A stretch of 64,000 bases of DNA from Saururus chinensis (taxonomy: Eukaryota; Streptophyta; Magnoliopsida; Piperales; Saururaceae). This document shows positions 54,028 through 64,000 of the stretch, piece by piece. Under the pieces are notes generated by a model that did no database searches, was not told the DNA's origin, and saw only the letters and a program-made list of their open reading frames with translations. The stretch spans positions 1,674,001 to 1,738,000 of the forward strand of contig CP141145.1 in the NCBI GenBank assembly GCA_035235625.1. The letters are read 5' to 3'. The stretch's first letter is position 1. The number at the start of each line of letters is the position of its first letter. The translations under genes and the position numbers were made by a program.

Positions 54028-57000
54028 TCATGATGCACACATCCTCCCCAGTAAATCTAAATTGGTACCCATGCGACAGGTACTACACATATAAATGCAT
54101 ACGCAGACACCGTAATCATTGTTATTAATTTGTTGTGGGTGTCCTGTCATCTCTATTACTGAGAGACGCAAGGTAGCAGTTGCTTCATATCCCAATTTCA
54201 ACAGAACTATGGGCAAAACATGTCTAAGTATTGCCAATTTCTTGTAGTACTACTCTACCTCAATGCCAGAGTAATATGGGTTCATTATGTATATGACATC
54301 ATTCCTCAAGTTAAGAATAATGAGAGTCCAATGGTTACCATTTACATTATGAAGGAAGTGGTGGATGTCATATTCCCAAAAGTCTTTTTCATTCACCTTC
54401 AACAACTTCACAATGTTTGTCGAAACCTCTGACCATGCTTTTGCAATGGTAGCCCTGAAGACATTTGCTTCATTTTCCTTCATCGATGCGTATAGACTGA
54501 GGAGTGAAGACGCATCCGTCATCATAAGCTCTTGTCAAATTATAAACAGATGTCAGTCAAGTAGTTGTCAGTTGTCAGTTAAATTTAAATTTAAAAACAA
54601 ATTAATCCTTACCATAAAATGGACAAGATGGAAGGTTTGCTTAGTAGTTGGGTTACCAAATGCCTTCTTCCGCAATGCCAGCACATATGCATCAATATGC
54701 TAGACTAGGGTAAGCGAACACCTAATGAGTAGAGTATTCAATATCTATAAAAACTGAATAACTATAACTGTGTACAACACAACCAACTAATAATACAACT
54801 CAAATTCACACATACATTGACCCAAAACCACCTATGCGACTACATAATGGACCGTATAAACTCTGATGTCAGTTAGATTCCACCAATTGCCGGGTGGTTG
54901 ATCAATTATGAATGCCATGAATGTGAACGCATATTATTATAAATAAAATTGATCAATATGAAATGAAATGTGTATCAAACCTAAAACTATTATATGCACT
55001 CACTCAGATTTTCAACCATTCTGAAGGCTCTTTCGAAGGGTTTTATCTTCTTCCTCTGTTAGGGCACGGGGTTTAGGACATGCCAACTTTAGCAAGGCTA
55101 TATCTAAGAGTGCAACAAGTCCACATATCTTGCTTATATGGACTTCTTGGCCAACTGGAGTTTGTCCCGTACATGGGATGGCAGTAATTGAATCTCCTCC
55201 ATCTTCAATCTCATCCAGTATTTGGTTCACCATTTCAATATTAGCTTGTCCATCTTCTTCTCCCTCTCAATGAACATCGTTGTTATTTAAGGGCTCACCA
55301 GAAGTATCTTGCTCTTGAACATCACTTAGGCCCCTCACCATTCTCCTCTTGCTTCTCCTTAGAGAGGAATAAGGGGTCCTTACATATTTGCTGGCAATCC
55401 TCTTCCTACCCTAGACATCGGGGGGCACAACCTCTTTGACTATTCGGGCATCACTCCCAATGTCAACCCCTGCCTCCCCAATGTCCACACCAGTTCCACC
55501 CTCATTAGGGTGAACTTCCTCTACAACAATTTCCTATGTAGACATGCACATATGATTCAAAGTGTAAATAAAATATAACAATATTAGGACAATGTGGGAC
55601 AATTAAGATAACAAAGGATGAAGCCTAAGGGGTTTTGTGGGGCTTCATTTTCATCAACACAAGCATCTCCAACATCCATCCCTTCTTGGTCAATATTTAT
55701 TATTGTAAATGTAAATATTAGTATGATTATTGTGGAAGTACAAGAATAATATAACTTAACAGTAGTAAGAAGTCATAATCTTTATTATATTGTATCTAAC
55801 CTCAAATGAGTTTGCTGACCTCCCATCCTTGACAACAAAGCTAAAACACACTGAGACAATTTGTCTACCTTGGCCTCCAAATGGTCGATTGTAGCCACCT
55901 TTAGCTGAATGAGGTCAATTGTGCCGACAAGCTTGATTAATGTGTCCTTCATCCATTCCAGTTGGCTCCACACATATTTCCCATTACAACATCTGTGTGG
56001 CCACTTCCCTCTCCCAGCTCCTCATCAACAAAAGAAATGACTATTTCAGGAGCTCTACGAGCCTCCTCCACCATATCTACTTCTACATCTTCCTCTACCC
56101 CTTGCAGGGCACCACCAAGTGGGACCTCAGATTTATCAAAAATTATCCTATCCTCCTTAAGAAAAATCTTCAACCCTTTGGCTGATTGCATAATCTCCTC
56201 ATCAGACTCAGCTTGGGTCAACTCCAAGCGCCTAAACACCAACACTTAAAAGCCAAAATATTTTCAATATAAGTCATAGTAAGAAGACAAATGACAATAT
56301 ATTACCTTCACCCCTCCAAAAATAGCTTTGTCAATTACATCATAACTGGGCTTCATATAGTTAGCCAATTCAGCAATCTTGGAAAAACATCTTGTACATG
56401 TTTGGCACACAAGTCTCCTAGCAATGGAATCCTTTCCATAGCCCAAACCTGCATGTTCAAATCATTAAATAAATGTCATATTATCATAGGCGGCATATTA
56501 CATTAAATTCTCTATCAAACTACCCAAACAGCGTACCAACAGTGCCAGTACAAATCTGTGCACAATGTAAGTGGTTTTGATTAGGGCCTTCCTTGCTTCC
56601 TCCAAGCCATAGAGGGTGTCCCAATATGCAATGTTACCCCAAGGATAGGAATTGAACTCCTCCACATCATCAGCCAAAAAAAAACTGTCGGTCCACCTTA
56701 TGCTCCCACCCTCTACCCACAATGAAAGAAGCCAAATCCAATACACGGGCCAGCTTCATTGCGTCATCATCACATTTGCTTATGATGATCTTCTGATATA
56801 TCTACTCCTTTTTTATGTGCAGCTTCTCCTTGCCGAGCACCCTACAAAGTAGGGAGTCCTTTCTCAAAACTTTGGGCACTATTAGGAGGCATGGGAGCAC
56901 ATCTGCCATACACAGACCAGTTACTTGGGCAAATTTAGTGGGAGACAACTTCATGGAATAGGATTCCGTCACTTGAAACCTATAATCTCCCTGAAGCATT

Positions 57001-57269
57001 TTTATTATGTGTTGTAAGGCTTGAAGGGGGAACATGAACTTCTCTATGTCAAACTGCAAGTATTTGCTGAAACATGAACCTTCAAACAGGGTTGCCTGGC
57101 ATCTACGCTTATTGAAAGGGTCTTTAAGCCTCCTTATATAAGCATAGGTTGATTTGGGTTGAGGGTCTCCCTCGTAGGCTCTACCCTTATCAGCTTCCAC
57201 TCGCTTAAAGAACACATTGGCATTACTTGGTATCTTCACCCTGCAATATTTGACAATTCCATTTTGCAA
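54028..57269 (-). pseudogene. Ulp1-like protease / DUF1985 gene, MULE-associated type
   Basis: Multi-piece gene on the minus strand. DUF1985-like N-terminal part (57269-56264): FDIEKFMFPLQALQHIIKML, SPTKFAQVTGL, KLARVLDLASFIVGRGW, ADDVEEFNSYPWGNIAYWDT, then QVWAMERIPLLGDLCAKH and PRLLNW. A middle with acidic and coiled-coil-like segments (56245-55785). C-terminal Ulp1 (C48) part: NGNHWTLIILNLRN with the catalytic-type His (about 54340) and QQINNNDYGVCVCIYM (about 54130). At the Cys position of the usual DCG motif this copy has Tyr, and at the usual Asp position (IYIMNPY) it has Asn. One poly-T frameshift is visible near 56685, between VDRQFFF and FFLADDVEE. Ulp1 proteins cleave SUMO; transposon-carried versions (Kaonashi type) have no proven role. 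Confidence 0.72.
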
Positions 57270-57579
57270 ATGTGTTATACTTTATAACAACCATCTATGC
57301 AAATATATGGTAATATACATAACACATACAACATGTTCATACCAATTAGACAATGTATTTTTCACAACAAGCATAACACAGTCATAATTTGGCATGTAAC
57401 CTTCCAATACCACATACTTATAGGCAAATATTTATGTAACCAGCACGTATTTTGCATCACACATACACAATGTGTAGTATATCAAATGCATGCACACTAA
57501 GCACCAAACACACAATATAAGTTTGACAATATAACTTACATACACTCTAAAAATAATCTTTATCTACCCATATGTAAAC
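57270..57579. other. AT-rich flank, nothing recognised
   Basis: Lies between the Ulp1-like gene and the satellite array. Many ATACACA-type words, no gene. Confidence 0.45.
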
Positions 57580-59189
57580 CTCACTTGATCAAATCTACTT
57601 AGAACACAATGTACTATTAATCAACAAAAAAAAACAACCTCAAATCTACCAGTCAACCGTTATGCCCTATCAATTAACTTTGTAATAACGTTATATACTA
57701 GGGCATAGAGTAGCCAACTATCAATTAATCTACACATATATTGACCTAACTATATCAAATCTAATGCCCACACAATGTACTTTGCCTAAAAAACCAACCT
57801 AAAATCTACCAGTCAACAGTTAGGCCCTATCAATTAACTTCGTCTATAGCATATATATTTGCTTATATGGTCTCCCCCTTGGTATTCATCATATCACATA
57901 TCATAGAGAATGGTTCAAAATAAACTAATGAGCATTATTTTCCAGACTTAGCCTACCAACAAAATTTTGATCTTCAAAGAATTACAGCCCATGCTTCTAT
58001 GGTCCTTCAAATCCATGCATGCAAACTAATCACCAAAGACACAAGCTACGTTTGACAAGATCACTAATAGACACTCTTATTAATCTACCCATACATAGAC
58101 CTAACTATATTAAATCTATTGACCATACAATGTACTTTTCCTAAAAGACTAACTTAAATTCTACCAGTCAATAGTTAGGCGCTATTAGTTATTTTCGTCT
58201 ATAGCATATATACTTGCTTATATAGTCTCCCCCTTGGTATCACCATATCACATATCATAGAGAATGGTTCAAAATAAACTAATGAGCATTATTTTCCAGA
58301 CTTGGCCTACCAGCAAAATTTTGATTCTCAAAGAATTGCGACCCATGCTTCTATAGTCCTTCAAATCCATGCATGTAAACTAATCACCAAAGACACAAGC
58401 TACGTTTGATAAGATCACTGACATACACTCATATTAATCTACCCATATATAGACCTAACTGTATCAAATCTAATGCCCACACAATGTACTTTGCCTAAAA
58501 AACCAACCTAAAATCTACTAGTCAATAGTTAGGCCATATCAATTAACTTCGTCTATAGCATATGTACTTGCTTATATGATCTCCCTCTTGGTATTCATCA
58601 TATCACATATCATAGAGACTGGTTCAAAATAAACTAATGAGCATTATTTTCTAGACTTAGCCTACCAACAAAATTTTGATACTCAAAGAATTACGGCCCA
58701 TGCTTCTATAGTCCTTCAAATCCAGGCATACAAACTAATCACCAAAGACACAAGCTATGTTTGACAAGATCACTGACATATACTCTTATTAATCTACCCA
58801 TATATAGACCTAACTGTATCAAATCTAATGCCCACTCAATGTACTTTGCCTAAAAAACCAACCTATAATCTACCAGTTAACAGTTAGGCCCTATCAGTTA
58901 ACTTCGTCTATATCATATATCTTGCTTATAAGGTTTCCCCCTTGATATTTATCATATCATATAGAATGGTTCAAAATAAACTAATGAGCATTATTTTTTA
59001 GACTTAGCCTACAAACAAAATTTCGATCCGCAAAGAATTATGTCCCATGCTTCTATAGTCCTTCAAATCCATGCATTCAAACTAATCACCAAAGACACAA
59101 GCTATGTTTGACAAGACCACTGACATACACTCTTATTTAATCTACCCATATATAGACCTAACTATATCAAATCTACTGACCACACAATG
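57580..59189. repeat. ~355-bp satellite array, about 4.4 copies
   Basis: The marker CTATAGCATATATATTTGCT or close variants falls at about 57843, 58198, 58553 and 58908 (steps of 354-356 bp). Each unit also holds GGTTCAAAATAAACTAATGA, CATGCTTCTATAGTCCTTC and AATCACCAAAGACACAAGC. By eye the copies differ by about 5-8 percent. Non-coding. The array ends where a new LTR begins (59190). Confidence 0.93.
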
Positions 59190-60584
59190 TGTAAGGTCCC
59201 TGATTTTTCTACGATTTTCTGGGATTTTCCTACTATTTTTCTGGCCATTTTTGGCGGGAAAATGTGACGCTACGACGTATTTGTATTTTTATATTTTCCT
59301 CCGTATTTTTACCCGTAGGGCTTTGTCTTGGGCCGCGGGCCTCATTGCGTGCTTTCGGCGCGAGTTTTGGACTGATAACGCGTAAACAAGAGGTACACGT
59401 GTATTGGGGGTATGATTGGAAAAAAAAGAATACAACAAAAGATCGGGCTCGGCCCGATCCAGGAATTTTCGGAACAGTTCCCCCCCCCCCTTCTCTCCAG
59501 CTTCTCTCTATCCCCGCCAGCTGCCGGCACAGGCTCCGCCCCGGCGGTGTGAAGCCGAGGGGCCACTGCCCTGGCCGCCCACGGCCGCGCCGCCTCTTCC
59601 CTGGTTCGCCCTCACTTACGCCATCTCTCCCATTTTCTGAATGGAACATCACCAGCGGTAGGCGATAGGCTCCGGCCAGCCTCCGTTTGACCGGCCTTGG
59701 GCCGGCGATGAAAAGGCCGCAGTCTCTGGCCAGCCCCGCCGGCATCCCCTTCCAATTTTGGTTCTGCCCCTGTTTTTCCACCCCTCTGTTTTGATTTGAT
59801 TCCGCCGCCGTCGTGGGCCAGCAAGGGCCGGCCGGTCGCCCACGGTTCCACCCTGGGCCGGCGACGACGGGAGGACACTCCTCCCGGCCCAATGGGCCTC
59901 CACTTCGCTGCCCCATCCCATTTCCCCCCCTATGCCCTGTTTCGCCGGTGCACTGTTTTGGGTAAACAGTGGCCACCGGCAGTGATCTGTGACCGACACG
60001 ACCCCCATCCAGCCCCGCCTTGCTCTGGTGAAGGCAGTGGACCACACCTCCATGCCTGGTTCCGCCTCCGCCCTCCCTCTTTTCTCCGGCCAGACCCATC
60101 CTCGCCCCTATTTCTGGCTTTGATAGACTTCGGGGCTGCGCCGGTGAGAGCCAGCCTTCGGCTCATCTCTTGCTGACTAGCCTTGGGCTGACAACGATAG
60201 GACCGTCCCCATGGCCGCTCTGCCCTTATGGGTTTTCCCGGTCAGTCCCTCTGTGTTTGGCTTTTGACGCCATCGGCATTGGCCTATAGTAGCCGAATGG
60301 CCACCGAGGATTCCGCCTCAGTCTAGTAACGACTAGAGACGGTCCCACCTCGCACGATTTGATTGCCTATGACCCGTGCTCCTCCCTTTGGCTCACAGCC
60401 CTAGCTATTCCGCTCACCGGCATATTTGCCCATTGACCCTCTTGCCCATTTTATGTCATCGGTACCGGATGACCTCTGGCAAGAATTTGTATGACTTACC
60501 TTGACTGAAGGTGGACGAGTTCACCTGCACAAGCCTTGGCTAGTGACAGCCTCGTGGCCTTTGCTCGACCCTGAACCCTCCCCC

Positions 60585-61230
60585 TCCTCTCTACTGTGCA
60601 AGATGCACAGCCGCCCGCACCATGGGTATTGGTTGTGGGTGGTGATCGGCGATGTCGCCGCTTTGATTGGCCACAGCTAGGGCCTTAGCCCTGTTGGTTT
60701 CTTTTGTGGGCCTTGGGTCGCCTCCTTTCAGCCCTCTCCCCCACCCCTTTGGGCCGCGTGTGCATGTGGCCACGAGTGTGCTTCTGGGTTTAGGCGCCGC
60801 ATTCGCGCCGCTTGACCATTGGTTGGCTTTGCTACCGAGTGGAGTTGACCACTAGAGCCTCCACCACCTCTCCTTTGTCCTCGAGCGTTGCCCCACGCTC
60901 TCAGCCCTTATGTGGGCCTTTGTTGACTTGAAATCGTCGCCGTTGGATGCTGTCCATGGCCGATTTCAACGTCTTGTGGCCGGCCTAGTACGTCTTAGCC
61001 ACCGGCCCATCTTTAGTGAGTACACCATCAACTTCTGGTCGCACCGCCACATATGTTGGCACGACATTTCTCCTGGCCGCCCTTGTGTGCCGCCGTGGAT
61101 CGCAGATATTGCCGCAACGATTTCTGACACCCCGTTTGGCCGTGATTGTTTCCAGTACTTCCTAAAATCCTCGGGACAGCAGCTCTCTCATCCAGGCAAT
61201 GGTTTTGGCCGCCAACTCCACCTCCGACGC
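60585..61230 (+). repeat. Left arm of the large inverted repeat
   Basis: Complementary to 61391-62035 over about 650 bp with small gaps. Matched landmarks include TTCTGACACCCCGTTTGGCC, CCTCGGGACAGCAG, CAACTCCAC, GGCCCACATAAGGGC (as complement) and GGTTGGCTTTG. By eye about 75-85 percent paired. Confidence 0.85.
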
Positions 61231-61390
61231 CGGCACCGTCGTGTGCTCACCATCGAACGTCATGATTACGAGGTAGGGGAGCTTTGAACTCGTAAATTCA
61301 TGACAGCATGCTTTGAATGAGTAGTAGCATGCTAGGATTGTATGATTCCATGCTTTGGATGTTAAGTAACGATTTGATTGCATGATATGC
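61231..61390 (+). other. Loop of the large inverted repeat
   Basis: About 160 bp of AT-richer sequence with repeated GCATGCT words (three in about 60 bp) and the GAGGTAGGGG segment. Confidence 0.75.
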
Positions 61391-62035
61391 ATCGGCGATG
61401 GAGTTGGTGGCCAAAAGCTTAGCCAAGTTGAGAGAACTGCTGTCCCGAGGACTTTTGGAAGTGCCAGAAACAATCATGGCCAAACGGGGTGTCAGAAGTC
61501 AATGCGACAAAATCCTCAACCAACGGCGGCACACTAGGGTAGCCGGGAGAAAGGTCATGCCAACATAAGTGGTAGTGCAACCAGAAGTCGAGGGAGTACT
61601 TACTGAAGCTTGGCTGGTGGCTAAGACGTACTCGGCCGGCTATAAGACATCGAAATCAGCCATGGACAACACCTAACGGTGACAATTTCACGTCAACAAG
61701 GGCCCACATAAGGGCGGAGAGCGTGGGGTGACGCTCGAGGACAGAGCAGAGGTGGAGGAGGGCTATGTGTCAACTCCACTTGGTGGCAAAGCCAACCAAC
61801 GGTCAGGCGGCACAAATACGCCACCTAAACCCAAAAGCACACTTGTGGCCATATGCACAAGCGACCAAAAAGGACCACTCTAGGGGGAGTTGGGTAAGAC
61901 AGTGGCGGCTCAAGGCCCACAAAAGGGCAATTGAGCTATGACCAGGAGGTTGTGGCCAATCGAAGCGGCGACATCACCGATTGCGACCCACAACCAACAC
62001 ATTTGGTGCAGGCAGCTATGCATCTCGCATGGTAT
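61391..62035 (-). repeat. Right arm of the large inverted repeat
   Basis: Reverse complement partner of 60585-61230. Weak pairing may continue outward to about 62110 and 60500 (shared TACCTTGACT). Confidence 0.85.
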
Positions 62036-62880
62036 AGGGCAAAGGCAAGTGGCCCATTCTGAGTGGACGTATAATCGGGCCAAGTGGGGTTGACCCTCAC
62101 TGTTGCTGAGTCAAGGTAGAGCCCACGATGGCCAAATGGCCTACAACTCGCTAATGACAACGACTCGAGATGCACCCAAAGCGTCTAATCAAGTGGATCA
62201 AGATAATGGGGGAGAAGCGGGGTTAGAAATGGTAACCCCCTACCAACACTAGGTTGAGGTAGGCTGGATGGAGTTTGTTAGATGGCCGAACGACAACCAA
62301 AAACACTGGTGTCTAAAAAAAACATCACGGATTGTGAAATGAAAATATAACCAAAATCCGACCAAAGTACTAGTAGCTCATGGTAGAGCAAAGAAAGCAT
62401 GGCGGTAGCTCTAGCCAGTGCCTATGGGTTCCTAGCAGCCAACTAAACATAAGTCTAGTTGAGGGCGGCCGCAAACGACATCAAAATCACACCCCCACGG
62501 CTCAAAAAAGAGATTTGAAGGAGAAAAAAACCAAAGAAAAGTTTGGTACCTCATGGAGGAGTGAAGAGGCCATGTATGATGTTATACTTCTTAGTATAGT
62601 GTAGTTTTAGGCAGAACTACGTCTGAATCTGATCTTGTTGGAAATATTGGAGATGTTGTCTGATGAGTATGTAGGCAACTAACATCGGTTGATGTTGGCC
62701 TGATATGAAAAACTTTAATAAAATCTTTTGTCCATTTTGAAGCTCTTCTCCTGAAGGTAGAGAGGTTCTAGTGTTGTTGTTGTTGTTGTTGTGGTTGTTT
62801 GGTTTGGTTGGTTGCAGATTTTCCAGGCGACGACAAGTAAGACCAGGAGGTGAGCACAAGATGAAGTCCCTCATTTATGC

Positions 62881-63299
62881 AATTATGGTACATAGTGTAT
62901 CTTTAGCGTAAGAGTCAACTTGTTATTTATTTTTAGATAGATGACGGACTTGAACTTAGATGGATGAGCTATTCTTATTAAATTTTGAGACATGTAGTAA
63001 TATCATATGATTTGATATTTGTATTTGTGAACCTTAGTTATCATGACCTGGATATTTAATCAAATAGTTTGTTTCGTATTTAAAAAAGAAAAAAATTCTC
63101 TTGACTACTGTTCATTATATTTTAAAAAGGTTTTTAAAAATACAGGTTGTGACTATCTATAGTTTTATGAACTCCTAAGTAAAAAAAAATCCTAGCCTTG
63201 CATGGTAGAAGAAGACTCTTGAATATGTATTGAAAACTTTGATTGGTCGTCCATTTTCATCTCCCTTTTGCACTTTAGAAAATTGACTAAATCCATTAA
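62881..63299. other. Unassigned AT-rich DNA
   Basis: Nothing recognised. Confidence 0.4.
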
Positions 63300-63920
63300 G
63301 TTCGAGCCCCATATGTCTTTATACATGTATCAAAGCCACACAATAAGTTCTAATTAGAAAAGAACTTAAAACTGGCTTAAAATAGGAAACAACCCTTAAA
63401 CCGATTGATCACTCTAAGTGCCTAGTTGATTGAGATCACTGTTTCTGTAATCTAGACAAATCTATCCAATTTCGTGTCCAGTTTCTATTTAAGAAGATAA
63501 AGTATGTTCATTGACAGTCCCTATTTCTATCCAGCTTTATACTCTATTCATTTAGCTCTTTTGTTTGTGTCCATATTAATTTCCAACATGTGTGTGACTC
63601 TAGAGAGTTGTCCAAATCACTCATGCGTGTGTAAAGAGTGTTTTGAATTGTTCTCCACCTTGTCCAAGGACTAGCTTGCCTTAACTAAAAACATAAAAAA
63701 TCATATTTTAGATGCATAGTACATAAATGAAATCTCAACTTAATTCAAATACACACCTAAACTACTAATAGCGCCTGATTTAATTAATAATTAAAATAAA
63801 TTATTCATATCTATCTTAAGATAAATAAACCCTAATTAACACTAAATTAACCTAATACTATCTTAACAAATAAGTTAAAAAAATATATAAAATAGATATA
63901 TTTTACACATATTAGTAATT
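63300..63920 (-). repeat. Degraded Athila-type LTR
   Basis: Read on the minus strand it follows the Athila LTR at 6732-7371: TTAAGATAGATAT, TTAATTATTAATTAAAT, AGTGATTTGGACAACT, ATATGGACACAAACAAAAGAGCTAAATGA-like and a TCTAGATTACAG part. Divergence is high, with gaps; no primer site or polypurine tract borders it. It is either a solo LTR or a distant relative, clearly older than the Athila copy at 6732-15395. Confidence 0.5.
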
Positions 63921-64000
63921 CATCGGTGAATTGATTGATGTGTCGAAGCTTATCAACAGTGACCCCGAGCTTCCATAGGTATCAATGTGTTGATGCCAAC
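63921..64000. other. Unassigned right edge
   Basis: Too short to classify. Confidence 0.3.

Larger units (their letters stand above)
59190..62880 (+). repeat. Long Tekay-like LTR-type sequence with internal hairpin
   Basis: Begins TGTAAGGTCCCTGATTTTTC after the satellite, like the TGTAAGGACTG start of the LTR at 26956-29822. GC-rich from 59320 to about 62200. Contains GAGGTAGGGGAGCTTTGAAC near 61270, which parallels the GGTAGGGGGTTTTAAAC of the LTR at 2452-3482. Near 62610 it has GGCAGAACTACGT followed by a GATCNGATC-like and a TATGTAGGCAAC part, matching the 3' block of the solo LTR at 42842-42900. A large inverted repeat fills 60585-62035. No pol or gag is seen. The right end is unsettled, and no target duplication was found. 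The long open frames in 59233-60180 on both strands are GC-driven. Confidence 0.6.

Noticed and set aside
59233-60180. 288-residue minus-strand frame and several overlapping plus-strand frames
   Set aside because: The GC-rich LTR lacks stops by composition; frames overlap on both strands, and no conserved domain is recognisable.
1-64000. tRNA or rRNA genes
   Set aside because: No cloverleaf with A and B box spacing or rRNA-like segment was noticed by eye; the primer-binding sites are only short tRNA 3'-end complements. A dedicated scan was not possible.

Overview
This window is a transposon-dominated stretch of a flowering-plant nuclear genome. The evidence is plant-specific mobile element lineages (Athila and Tekay/Reina-type Ty3/Gypsy, Ty1/Copia, CACTA, Mutator-like elements with plant mobile domains, a Stowaway-type MITE, plant LINEs), one plant-only DUF538 gene and intron-split reading frames. 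There is no sign of operons, bacterial genes or CRISPR. Species cannot be fixed from the sequence; the Stowaway end sequence and the nested long-LTR architecture would suit a monocot or another mid-to-large angiosperm genome. The density of nested and solo LTRs suggests gene-poor, possibly pericentromeric DNA.

Layout. 1-3482: left-truncated Tekay-like Gypsy element on the minus strand. 3483-6305: right part of a CACTA-like DNA transposon with purine-rich tracts and palindromic subterminal repeats. 6306-17642: an Athila element (6732-15395, both LTRs, TSD GTTTT) apparently inserted into the LTR of a second, internally deleted Tekay-like element on the minus strand. 18010-18776: a long imperfect GGN trinucleotide tract. 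19129-19590: DUF538 pseudogene. 20439-20637: Stowaway MITE. About 21110-26575: a Copia fragment (-), a Reina-like Gypsy fragment (+) and a LINE (+), each cut off by the next.

26640-37437: Mutator-like material on the minus strand, with a plant-mobile-domain (PMD) gene, a MuDR transposase, a foldback element, and a second partial PMD/MuDR set. PMD copy 1 is split by a 2.87-kb solo LTR (26956-29822). 38820-39790: LINE ORF1 remnant. 40579-43148: a 2.57-kb solo LTR with a perfect 5-bp TSD (ATGAG), a CpG-rich promoter block, a TATA box and three nested tandem arrays. 44688-49886: a Copia element. 50438-50869: the only nearly whole host gene, a DUF538 protein on the minus strand. 51850-52580: ~195-bp tandem repeats. 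54028-57269: a decayed Ulp1-like/DUF1985 gene of the type carried by Mutator-like elements. 57580-59189: a ~355-bp satellite array. 59190 to about 62880: long-LTR-type sequence containing a large inverted repeat (two ~650-bp arms around a ~160-bp loop). 63300-63920: a degraded Athila-type LTR on the minus strand.

There is no cooperating pathway here. The biology is nesting, decay and regulation of mobile elements. The points most worth following are the hairpin-forming LTR at 60.6-62.0 kb, the CpG-rich promoters and conserved U3 motifs shared by several Tekay-like LTRs, the tandem arrays inside the solo LTRs, and the PMD/MuDR/foldback complex.
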